DNA from: CAYGZQ01 sp964354375 [NCBI: uncultured Planctomycetota bacterium]
Lineage (GTDB): Bacteria; JAJVIF01; JAPKYR01
Direction: 5' to 3'
Length of the DNA: 64,000 nucleotides
Assembly (NCBI GenBank): GCA_964354375.1
Contig: CAYGZQ010000003.1
Span: 1-64,000 of the forward strand
Position 1 is the first letter of the stretch; each line of letters starts with the position of its first letter. Below are positions 37,789-45,893 of this stretch, in pieces. A program made the position numbers and the translations under genes. The notes under the pieces were generated by a model. The model was not told the origin of the DNA. It saw only the letters and a program-made list of their open reading frames with translations, and ran no database searches.

Positions 37789-38746
37789 CCAGCATCACCT
37801 CGATTGGCTCATCGAAGCCGACAGCCTGAACTTCCGGCGCGAGCTTGACGCCCGTCAGGTTAAAGACCTTTTTTCTGGCTTCGGCCATGAGCGAAAGAAT
37901 GTCGTGAGCGGTCGCCTGTCGGTCGTTCACGACGAAATTGGCGTGCTTGTCGCTTATCACGGCGCCCCCGTGCCGCGCACCCTTCAGGCCGGCGTCCTCG
38001 ATCAGACGCGCCGCGGAAATGTCGCCCGGCGGGTTCTTGAACACGCAGCCGCAGCTTGGAATCTCGACGGGCTGGGTCTGTCTGCGGCGCGAAAGCCGCC
38101 TCTCAACCTCGGCGGCAAGCTCTTCGGGATTCGCCGATCCGACCCGGATGCTGCATGCCAGTATGATTTCATCCGAGTTCTGAAACCGCGATGAACGATA
38201 GCCGAAGGCGCAATCGTCGCTGTACACGACAGACTCTTCGGACGATGTCGTATGTACCTGAACCGATTCCACCATCTCGCCGAAATACCTGCCGTGGGTC
38301 CCGGCGTTCATGTAGAGCGCTCCGCCGACCCATCCAGGGATCCCGGCCAGCCTCTCGACACCGGCCATTCCCATTCTCACGCCCTCGCGAACAAGTCGAA
38401 CCAGAGGCACCGCGGCACCGCACCGGACTCTCTCACCCTTGTCAGGGGTCTCAAGATTTGCGAAGCCGTCTGAGAGCCTGATAACCACTCCTGGAAAACC
38501 GCGATCGGAGACCAGAAGATTCGTGCCGCCGCCCATGACAAAACAGGGCAGGGGAAATTCCGAGAGAAGGCTTTTCAATATCGCCAGGTCTTCGGTTTTC
38601 GGAACTTCGGCAAACACCGCCGCAGGACCGCCTATCTTGTAGTACGTGAATGGGGCCAGGGGAGCGTCGAGCGCGATCCCTCCAGTGAAGCCTGCGTCCA
38701 GTAGTCTCCGACGGAAATGGAACACGATGTCTTTTCGAGCGGTCAT
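37769..38746 (-). CDS. murB: UDP-N-acetylenolpyruvoylglucosamine reductase
   Basis: MurB reduces UDP-GlcNAc-enolpyruvate to UDP-MurNAc with NADPH, using FAD. The 325-residue protein shows F-T-Y-Y-K-I-G-G-P-A, G-G-G-T-N-L-L-V-S-D, G-I-P-G-W-V-G-G-A and F-G-Y-R-S-S-R-F. In place of the common Ser proton donor (G-S-x-F-K/Q), it reads G-C-V-F-K-N-P, with cysteine at that position, a variant known in other MurB enzymes. ATG 38746 overlaps the ftsW stop by four bases (ATGA). Confidence 0.96.
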   Translation of the reverse strand: MTARKDIVFHFRRRLLDAGFTGGIALDAPLAPFTYYKIGGPAAVFAEVPKTEDLAILKSLLSEFPLPCFVMGGGTNLLVSDRGFPGVVIRLSDGFANLETPDKGERVRCGAAVPLVRLVREGVRMGMAGVERLAGIPGWVGGALYMNAGTHGRYFGEMVESVQVHTTSSEESVVYSDDCAFGYRSSRFQNSDEIILACSIRVGSANPEELAAEVERRLSRRRQTQPVEIPSCGCVFKNPPGDISAARLIEDAGLKGARHGGAVISDKHANFVVNDRQATAHDILSLMAEARKKVFNLTGVKLAPEVQAVGFDEPIEVMLDAWEQG

Positions 38747-40182
38747 CTTGCGACCCGCTTTTGTGCCCGCGAAACGGAGTCTCTGTCGAATCTGCGAATT
38801 CCCGCCGACCTTGGCTCCCCGACTCGCATGTGGTCCGCCTGCCTTACACGAGCGGCTTCTATCCGTCGTGAGCCTTGGGATCTGAACCGATTCGAGTGTC
38901 TCTGAGCCGCTGAAGAGTTGTTTCTTCTGGGTTGTATTGGGTCGCCGACCGCTCTGTTCCTGACGCTTTGAGTTGCGGGACGTGAAGCGGTCTTTCCCAC
39001 CGGGGGGGAATCCGTCTTCGCAGGCGTGCCGACGCGTGCCGATTGTTCCGCGCGGGCGCCGACGGTCTGGCCGAGATTCAGGATAAGTCCGATTTCCATA
39101 AACGACAGGATGAGGTTGGATCCTCCCGCGGAGAGGAACGGCAGCGGCATTCCGGTCGTCGGGAGGAGCCCGAGGGTGACGCCGATGTTAATCGCGGCCT
39201 GAAGCCCGATGATCGAGGAGATCCCGCAGCCGAGAAGAATCCGGAAGGGATCGTTCTGCATCAGGGCGAGACGGAAACCGCAGTAGACGAGCGCAGCGAA
39301 AAGCAGGATTACGATCGTGCCTCCGACAAAGCCCCATTCCTCGCTGATTATCGAGAAGATGAAATCGTTTGCGTGATCCGGAAGCGAGTACATCGCGATG
39401 GACCCCCCCGGTCCCTGCCCGAAGAGCCCGCCGTTTGTCACGGCCCAGAGCGATAATCCCACCTGGTAGCCTGCTCCGCCGAGGTCGGTCAGCGGACGGA
39501 AGACGGGGAGAAATCTCTGGAGCCGGTCGGGATTCAGTGCGAGAAGGCCTGCGAACGCCGCTCCGCCCGAGAGAGCCATCATGAGCGTGAAACGTCCGTT
39601 TATCCCGCCGATCCATGCCATCGCCAAAGTCAACACTATGAGAAAAAGCGCGCCGGAGAGGTTCGGCTGCGCACCCACAAGAGCGATCGCAATGACGACG
39701 GCGAGGCCGGGAAACAGAAGCCTGTTGGGGGCCGCTTTGTCCAGGCTTCCGATCCTCGCGAACTGGTCGGCCAGAAACCAGACCAGCGCGAGCTTCGCGA
39801 ACTCAAGCGGCTGAAAGCGGAAAGGCCCGAGCTGCTCCCATCGCATGCTGCCGCGCTCCGCAACCCCGATGGGCGACCATACCAGCGCCAGCAGAGCGAC
39901 CCCCGCTATCATGGCGGGGAATGAGAGGCCGCGAACCCATCTTGCCGGGATCGCCCAGAGTCCAAGGAGAAGAACAGCCCCGACGGTTGTCCCGAGAAGC
40001 CTCGCCCTGATGAGATGGGCGAAATTGTCGGGATTGGCCTGACCCTCGAACACAAGCCCCGAGTCCAGCAGCATGACCCATCCTGCCGCGAGGAGCAGGA
40101 ATACGCAGAGAAGCGCAGCGCGCACCGAACGATTCGCGCTTTCTCTCAATGCGGTATCCGCCGAGACCGGATCTCTGCTCAT
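38743..40182 (-). CDS. ftsW: Septal peptidoglycan polymerase FtsW (SEDS family)
   Basis: The 479-residue protein has about ten membrane helices. SEDS motifs are R-G-S-M-R-W-E-Q-L-G-P-F-R-F-Q-P-L-E-F-A-K, P-N-L-S-G-A, P-D-H-A-N-D-F-I-F-S-I-I-S-E-E-W-G and T-G-M-P-L-P-F-L-S-A-G-G-S. With FtsI it makes septal glycan strands. A long tail of about 105 residues after the last helix is very basic and looks disordered, longer than in well-studied FtsW. ATG 40182, seven bases after AGGAG, overlaps the murD stop by four bases. In many bacteria murG and murC follow ftsW; here murB does. Confidence 0.95.
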   Translation of the reverse strand: MSRDPVSADTALRESANRSVRAALLCVFLLLAAGWVMLLDSGLVFEGQANPDNFAHLIRARLLGTTVGAVLLLGLWAIPARWVRGLSFPAMIAGVALLALVWSPIGVAERGSMRWEQLGPFRFQPLEFAKLALVWFLADQFARIGSLDKAAPNRLLFPGLAVVIAIALVGAQPNLSGALFLIVLTLAMAWIGGINGRFTLMMALSGGAAFAGLLALNPDRLQRFLPVFRPLTDLGGAGYQVGLSLWAVTNGGLFGQGPGGSIAMYSLPDHANDFIFSIISEEWGFVGGTIVILLFAALVYCGFRLALMQNDPFRILLGCGISSIIGLQAAINIGVTLGLLPTTGMPLPFLSAGGSNLILSFMEIGLILNLGQTVGARAEQSARVGTPAKTDSPPVGKTASRPATQSVRNRAVGDPIQPRRNNSSAAQRHSNRFRSQGSRRIEAARVRQADHMRVGEPRSAGIRRFDRDSVSRAQKRVAR

Positions 40183-41573
40183 GAGTCGCTCCTCTCGAGT
40201 TTTTTCTCGACCCATCTGCGGAACGTATCTCCGCGGTCGACGTAATCCCGGAACTGATCGAAGCTGGACGAAGCGGGGGACAGGAGCACCATGTCTCCCG
40301 GCTCGGCAAGCATGTTGGCGGTCGCGCAGGCTTCCTGGAGAGTCTTCCTGACGGTCAGGCTGTTGTAGCCCGATTCCCTCAACGTCCTGCGAAAGCGGTT
40401 TCGCGTAGAGCCCATAAGAATCACGTGCTTGACGTGCCGCTGGATGTGCGGGATCAGGTCGGTAATGTCGAGATTTTTCTCATATCCCCCGAGGAGGAGG
40501 ATTATCGGCTTCGTGAAACATTTGAGAGCGCTTATGGTCGAGTGTACATTTGTCGCCTTCGAATCGTTCACCCATAGAGCCCCGTTGATCTCCCCGATAT
40601 TCTCTATGCGGTGGGGAAGGCTCTCGAATGACGACGCGGCGGCGCCGATTTCCTCGATCGGGCATCCGACCAGCCGGCACGCAAGGATCGAGGCGAGCGC
40701 GTTGAGCTGGTTGTGCTCACCGATGAGCCTCAGGTCGCCGACATCCAGAACCCGCTTGTGCTTCCCGCCCTCCTCCAGCATCAGGCTTCCATTCTGTCGC
40801 CATGCCCCACGCGGGACTGGTCCGGCCAGGCTGAATCCGTGCAGCGTCGACTTCGCCTGTCCGTAGGTCTGAAGAGTCACGGGATCGTCGAAATTGAGCA
40901 CGGCGTGCTCCTCGGATCGCTGGCGGTCAAAGATGCGCCCCTTGGTTCTGATGTACGTTCGCATGTCACCGTGCCGCTCGAGATGATCCTCCGCTACGTT
41001 CAGGAGGACCGCGATGTAGGGCCGGAACAGGCGCACGGTCTCGAGCTGGTAGCTGGAGACCTCCACTACAAGCCAATGGTCGGGCTTGGTGCTCCCGGAC
41101 AGGCCTATGAGGGGAGAGCCGATGTTTCCGACAAGATGCGCCGTCAGGCCGCACGATGTGAGGATGTGATGGATCAGGCTGGCGGTGGTCGTCTTGCCGT
41201 CGGTACCCGTGACCGCGATGATCCTGCCCTGTACCAGTCGCCACGCGACCTCGATCTCTCCCGCGATGTGAATCCGGGAGTCTTCGCAAGCCCGGACGAC
41301 TTCGGGCGGGACTTTGATGCCCGGCGACGGCGAGAGAACGTCCGCTTCCTTCCGCACGAAGGCGATAAGGTTGCTCACGCCGCCGAAATGGAACGCGACG
41401 CCGGACTTCTTGAGTCTCGCGATGTCATCCGCATAGGCCGCGAAATCGCTCTCGGGTCGGTCCTCGATTACGCTCACCGGGTAGCCGCGCTGGTTCAGAA
41501 CTTCGGCGAGAGCTTTTCCGGTGACACCGTAACCCCAAACTGTGAATCTGGTTTTCTTCGGATACGCTTTCAT
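40179..41573 (-). CDS. murD: UDP-N-acetylmuramoyl-L-alanine:D-glutamate ligase
   Basis: MurD adds D-glutamate to UDP-MurNAc-L-Ala in the cytoplasm. The 464-residue protein has the N-terminal Rossmann G-Y-G-V-T-G-K-A, the ATP loop G-T-D-G-K-T-T-T, E-V-S-S-Y-Q-L-E, N-V-A-E-D-H-L-E-R-H-G, the A-D-P-ribose loop N-D-S-K-A-T-N-V and a late L-S-P-A-S-S-S-F-D-Q-F. Length is normal. A 318-base gap with three hairpins separates it from mraY. ftsW overlaps its end. Confidence 0.97.
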   Translation of the reverse strand: MKAYPKKTRFTVWGYGVTGKALAEVLNQRGYPVSVIEDRPESDFAAYADDIARLKKSGVAFHFGGVSNLIAFVRKEADVLSPSPGIKVPPEVVRACEDSRIHIAGEIEVAWRLVQGRIIAVTGTDGKTTTASLIHHILTSCGLTAHLVGNIGSPLIGLSGSTKPDHWLVVEVSSYQLETVRLFRPYIAVLLNVAEDHLERHGDMRTYIRTKGRIFDRQRSEEHAVLNFDDPVTLQTYGQAKSTLHGFSLAGPVPRGAWRQNGSLMLEEGGKHKRVLDVGDLRLIGEHNQLNALASILACRLVGCPIEEIGAAASSFESLPHRIENIGEINGALWVNDSKATNVHSTISALKCFTKPIILLLGGYEKNLDITDLIPHIQRHVKHVILMGSTRNRFRRTLRESGYNSLTVRKTLQEACATANMLAEPGDMVLLSPASSSFDQFRDYVDRGDTFRRWVEKKLERSDS

Positions 41574-41891
41574 GCCGTCAGGTTAGCCGCTGTCCTGGTC
41601 TTGGTTCGTTCAGTGCACAACGCTTGTGGTCGATAAAAATCTATAGCGATTCGTCTCAAGACGGGGCTCAGGGGGAGGGAAGATGGATCCCTCCCCCGGA
41701 GACTCCCTCTAAGGCCGAACATTGGAGTCGAGGAAAGAGTCGCAAATAGATAGGCGGGAAGGGGCCTGGGACTCGGCCCCTCCCCATTCGCAGAGGTACT
41801 GATCGCGGCAGCGATACAGTCGCTGCCATGCATTTTTTTCATCTTCGGTTCGCTTCGTATTTTTTCAGCCGATACGTCCATAGTTCCGCCC
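41574..41891. other. Gap inside the dcw cluster with three strong hairpins
   Basis: No gene fits here. Three hairpins lie at 41671-41697 (10-bp perfect stem, loop of seven), 41759-41781 (AAGGGGCC/GGCCCCT-type stem) and 41807-41827 (8-bp stem, loop TACAG). On the plus strand the last is followed by CATTTTTTT. On the coding (minus) strand the GGGGGAGGGA/TCCCTCCCCC stem would form about 100 bases before murD. I found no convincing promoter. Confidence 0.6.
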
Positions 41892-42872
41892 TTACGCCGA
41901 CCACCAGCCTATTGCGCCTGAGACGGCTCCGATCGCAACCGCTGAGGCTACTATGGCGGGCTCCTTGTATCCCCTGAGCTCCCATGCATGGTGTATGGGG
42001 GTCATCCTGAAGATTCGTTTCCCGCCGGTGAGTCGGAAATAGACCACCTGCATGACCACGCTCGTTATCTCGATGATGAACACCAGCCCGATGATGAGCA
42101 GGACAATTTCGAGGCCCGTGGCGATCGCGGCGGCGACGAGCGCTCCCGACAGGGCAAGGCTTCCGGTGTCGCCCATGAATATTTTTGCGGGATGCCGGTT
42201 GAACGGGAGGAACCCGGCGCACATTCCGATGAGAACGACCGGCACCAGCGCCGACCCGTCATCCACCGATTTCCAGATAGCGCCGCCGAGGCATAACGCC
42301 GCCACCAGCACCGTGCTTGACGCCAGCCCGTCGAGCCCGTCGGTGAAATTGACCGCGTTGATTATCGTGAGGTAGCAGAAAAGCCCGAGCAAAATCTTCC
42401 ATTGCCCGATGTCAAGAGATTCGTGCATGAATGGAATTCTTACAGTGCTGTCACGGAAGGTCCAGAACACGACCCCGGTCGCGAGCAGTCCCACAATGAT
42501 CTGGATGGACAGCTTGAAGCGGGCTTTCAGTCCCGACGAACTCTTCCGCGACACTTTCAGCATGTCGTCCGCCAGCCCGATGAGACCGGTGAGAAGCCCG
42601 GCGGTGATCCCCACTATCGCGCGCGGGTCCATCATCAGAAGCGCGCCTGGGAAGCCGACCAGGAAGAGGGTCGCCAGGAATGCGCGACCGCCGGTCGACG
42701 GTGTCGCGAATTTCGCCTTGTGACTCTCCGGACCCTGTCCGCGTATCACGGTGCCGCCCGCGGGAGCCCTCGACAGAAAGTACGTGATCAGCGCGGTCAG
42801 GGCGGCCGATGCGATCAGGCAGCAAAGCAGGATGATCTTTCCGGGAGGTCGAGTCATTCCGTCGCTCACCAT
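41892..42872 (-). CDS. mraY: Phospho-N-acetylmuramoyl-pentapeptide transferase
   Basis: MraY moves phospho-MurNAc-pentapeptide onto undecaprenyl phosphate, making lipid I at the inner membrane. The 326-residue protein has about ten helices and the motifs S-H-x-x-K-x-x-T-P-S-T-G-G, G-L-A-D-D, N-A-V-N-F-T-D-G-L-D-G-L-A, N-x-H-P-A-K-I-F-M-G-D-T-G-S-L and R-M-T-P-I-H-H-A-W-E. In the last motif the third His of the usual H-H-H is Ala. The start overlaps the murF stop by seven bases; ATG 42857 is an alternative. Confidence 0.96.
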   Translation of the reverse strand: MVSDGMTRPPGKIILLCCLIASAALTALITYFLSRAPAGGTVIRGQGPESHKAKFATPSTGGRAFLATLFLVGFPGALLMMDPRAIVGITAGLLTGLIGLADDMLKVSRKSSSGLKARFKLSIQIIVGLLATGVVFWTFRDSTVRIPFMHESLDIGQWKILLGLFCYLTIINAVNFTDGLDGLASSTVLVAALCLGGAIWKSVDDGSALVPVVLIGMCAGFLPFNRHPAKIFMGDTGSLALSGALVAAAIATGLEIVLLIIGLVFIIEITSVVMQVVYFRLTGGKRIFRMTPIHHAWELRGYKEPAIVASAVAIGAVSGAIGWWSA

Positions 42873-44311
42873 CCCCCCTTGAGCATTCGCTCAAAAGCCA
42901 GACCCCGACTGGCTTTAATCAACACAAGGTCGCCGGGTCTCAGCCACTTCGACAATTCAGCCGTACATTCCTCCGTCGAGTTGAAATGCCTGCCTTCGAT
43001 CGTTCCGCCGCGACGCTCTTCCGCCGCAGTGCGCATTAATGTGGCGAGCTCGCCGACGGTAATCAGGCAGTCGATCCCAAGTTCCGCGACGAGCCTTCCC
43101 GCATCGGAGTGGTATCTTTCCTGGTCCTTGCCGAGTTCGAGCATGTCTCCCAGGACCGCCACTCGTCTCAGGACGGGTGAGCCGTCGCTCAGGATGTTCC
43201 TTGCCGCCAGCACCTCAAGAGCGTTTCTCAGGGACAGAGGGTTGGAGTTGTACGCGTCAAAAATGACCTCGACGCCGCTGGGTCGAATGATCGTCTCCAT
43301 CCGACCGGGCGTTGACGGCAGCGTGTTTATTGCCTCAGCGATTTCGTCAAGGGTCAGCGATTCGATCGATTTTCGTCGCCCGACCCTGACCTCGATCGCG
43401 CAGGCGGTCGCACAAAGCGTATTGAGAAGGTCCGCGAGACCGATGCCCGGTATTCTTGCTGCGAACGATCCCATCGGCGTGGCTATCGTGCACTGCATCG
43501 ATTTCTCGTCGCTCGATATATCCACCGGATGAACCGTATCGGCCTCCTCCAGTCCGAACGTGATCAGTCTGTGGTCTCCGCGGAATGGGGCTGTGTAGAT
43601 CGATCCGCCGGGTGCGACAACGACGCCGTTTTCCCTAAGGCCGTCCACGATTTCCCATTTGCCTTCGGCGACACTCTCGATGCTCCCGAACTCGCTCAAG
43701 TGCCCGGGACCGATGGACGTGATCGCCGCGACGTCGGGCCTCACCATGTTGCTCAGGTACCCGATCTGTCCCTTGCCTCGCGTCGCGCATTCGATGACCG
43801 CGACGCGATGATGTGGACCGAGGTCGAAAATCGTCAGGGGCACCCCGATCTCGGTGTTCCAGTTGTGCGGATTCTTCAGCGTGGGCCAGCGAGTCGACGC
43901 TATGTGTGCGATGTTCTCTTTGACGCTGGTCTTGCCGACCGTGCCGGTTATCGCAATGACAAACGGTCTGAACTTGTCGAGAATCGCGCGCGCGGCGTCC
44001 GCCAAAGCGATGGTCGTATCTCCGACGAGCAGGACATTCAGGTCGGGAAGCCTTGACGCCACGAGCGACTCGTATGCTTCCCTGTCGGAGACGATCACGC
44101 CTGCGGCGCCGGCGAAAATCGCGTTCGACAGGAACTCGTGACCGTCCCGTCCCGATTTTCCCTTGAGCGCGATGAACCACTGACCCTGCCGGACCGATCG
44201 GGAATCGATGGAGAGGCCGCCAGGAGCGTCGCCCCCGACAAACGCTGCCGGATCGCCTGCGAGAATCTCGCCTCCGGTCGCTTCAGCCCATTCTGCAGCC
44301 GTCAGTTTCAT
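42866..44311 (-). CDS. murF: UDP-MurNAc-tripeptide:D-Ala-D-Ala ligase
   Basis: MurF adds D-Ala-D-Ala to complete the pentapeptide precursor. The 481-residue protein starts at ATG 44311, one base after the murE stop; the open frame to 44500 is a shadow of murE. Motifs are S-I-D-S-R-S-V, the ATP loop I-T-G-T-V-G-K-T-S-V-K-E, N-W-N-T-E-I-G-V-P-L, T-S-I-G-P-G-H-L-S-E-F-G and D-A-Y-N-S-N-P-L-S. Length and order (E-F-Y) are standard. Confidence 0.96.
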   Translation of the reverse strand: MKLTAAEWAEATGGEILAGDPAAFVGGDAPGGLSIDSRSVRQGQWFIALKGKSGRDGHEFLSNAIFAGAAGVIVSDREAYESLVASRLPDLNVLLVGDTTIALADAARAILDKFRPFVIAITGTVGKTSVKENIAHIASTRWPTLKNPHNWNTEIGVPLTIFDLGPHHRVAVIECATRGKGQIGYLSNMVRPDVAAITSIGPGHLSEFGSIESVAEGKWEIVDGLRENGVVVAPGGSIYTAPFRGDHRLITFGLEEADTVHPVDISSDEKSMQCTIATPMGSFAARIPGIGLADLLNTLCATACAIEVRVGRRKSIESLTLDEIAEAINTLPSTPGRMETIIRPSGVEVIFDAYNSNPLSLRNALEVLAARNILSDGSPVLRRVAVLGDMLELGKDQERYHSDAGRLVAELGIDCLITVGELATLMRTAAEERRGGTIEGRHFNSTEECTAELSKWLRPGDLVLIKASRGLAFERMLKGGW

Positions 44312-44312
44312 T

Positions 44313-45875
44313 CTATTTGCCGCCCGTGTGTCCATGCTTCTCAAGCCATTCCCGAGCTGTCTCCCGATCGTCGAAATGAATCGTGCGATCCCGGAATATC
44401 TGGTAGGTCTCGTGACCCTTTCCGAGAATCGCGACCGTGTCTCCTTTGCGCGCCCGCTCGAGCGCCGTCTCGATTGCCTTCCGCCGGTCGACCTCCACAA
44501 TTATTTCCGCCGATGCTTCCTTGACGCGGCCGACTCCCACGAGGATGTCGTTGATGATGTCGAGCGGCTCCTCCTTGCGGGGATTGTCGGACGTGATGAC
44601 CGCGATATCCGCGTCTTTTGCGAGCACTTCGCCCATCATCGGGCGCTTGCCGCGGTCGCGCGAACCGCCTGCGCCCATGACCGCAATCAGGTTTCCCTCG
44701 GTTGCCTCACGCAGGCACGCGAGAACTTCCTGCGCAGGCTGCGGAGCATGCGCGTAGTCGACGACAACAAGAAAAGCCTGCCCGAGGTCGATTCTCTCGA
44801 GGCGTCCGGGCACGCTCTTTGCGCGGTTCAGGCCCTGCGCGATGACATCGGGCGCAAGACCCATCGACATCGCAACCGTCGCGGCCGCGGCAGCGTTCTC
44901 GGCGTTGAATCTTCCAATCAGCGGCAACAGCACTTCTCGTTCCCATTTCTTGGTGCGGACAGTCATGCTGAGGTCGATGGATGAGCGTGAATGAATGATC
45001 ACAGCAAGATCGCTTGCGGGATCGAGCGGATTCTCCCCTTCCGCGAAAACAGCGAACCTGAGCCGATTCTCGGGTGCGATCGGGTCGAGGAACTGGGCGG
45101 AGAAAGTGTCCCTCGCGTTTGCGATCCCCTTAACCGACGGGTTGATTTTCACAGCGTCGCGCGCGATCGTCAGCTTCGCGTCCACGTACTCTTCCCACGA
45201 GAAATCATCGAGGTGGTCGCGCGAGAGATTCAGGTACGCGACCGTCTCGAATCGTGCCGAGGAGGTGCGAAGAAATGCGCCCGCATGCGCGCTGATTTCG
45301 CACGCCAGGTCCGTTGCGCCGCGATCGGCCAGGTAGCGCAACCGCCTGTGAAACTCGATCGGTCCGGGAGTCGTGAGAGCCGAGCTGAAGCGGTTTTCCT
45401 CGAATTCCACCCCGAGAGTTCCCATCGCCGCCGGACGCAGCCCCGCTTCGCGCAGGATGTCTGCAATGAGATGTACCGTCGTGGTTTTTCCCTTGGTTCC
45501 CGTTACCCCGTGAATTCTCAGCTCTCGGCTGGGATGCCCGTAGAACTCGTCCGCAAGGATCGAAGCCGCCTGTCGCGTGTCGGGGACAAGCAGTATCGCC
45601 CGGTCCTTCACCGGCTCAAGCAGACCGGGATTCCCTTCGACGTGTTTCGAATCCACGATGAGCAGCGCCGCCCCGGCTTCCACGGCTTTGGCGAGATAGA
45701 CGTGCCCGTCGGTCTCATGCCCGACGATCGCCACGAAAGTCCCGCCGGGGATCACTTCCCTGCTGTCGTCCGCCACCGCGATGAGCTCGGCAGGCGCCTG
45801 GCCGCGCCACACGCCGTCGGGGAGAAGCTGCCTTATCTTCTCGATCTTCACTGGTATCTGGCGCGGTTCATTCAT
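44313..45875 (-). CDS. murE: UDP-MurNAc-dipeptide ligase, probably meso-diaminopimelate-adding
   Basis: MurE adds the third amino acid of the stem peptide. The 520-residue protein has D-S-R-E-V-I-P-G-G-T-F-V-A, the ATP loop G-T-K-G-K-T-T-T, T-T-P-G-P-I-E-F, L-N-L-S-R-D-H-L-D and D-Y-A-H-A-P. The substrate-binding motif reads D-N-P-R-K-E-E-P. D-N-P-R is typical of meso-DAP enzymes, so the wall is probably of the DAP type. It lies 18 bases after ftsI and is directly followed by murF. Confidence 0.96.
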   Translation of the reverse strand: MNEPRQIPVKIEKIRQLLPDGVWRGQAPAELIAVADDSREVIPGGTFVAIVGHETDGHVYLAKAVEAGAALLIVDSKHVEGNPGLLEPVKDRAILLVPDTRQAASILADEFYGHPSRELRIHGVTGTKGKTTTVHLIADILREAGLRPAAMGTLGVEFEENRFSSALTTPGPIEFHRRLRYLADRGATDLACEISAHAGAFLRTSSARFETVAYLNLSRDHLDDFSWEEYVDAKLTIARDAVKINPSVKGIANARDTFSAQFLDPIAPENRLRFAVFAEGENPLDPASDLAVIIHSRSSIDLSMTVRTKKWEREVLLPLIGRFNAENAAAAATVAMSMGLAPDVIAQGLNRAKSVPGRLERIDLGQAFLVVVDYAHAPQPAQEVLACLREATEGNLIAVMGAGGSRDRGKRPMMGEVLAKDADIAVITSDNPRKEEPLDIINDILVGVGRVKEASAEIIVEVDRRKAIETALERARKGDTVAILGKGHETYQIFRDRTIHFDDRETAREWLEKHGHTGGK

Positions 45876-45893
45876 TGATTCGAATTGACTCGA

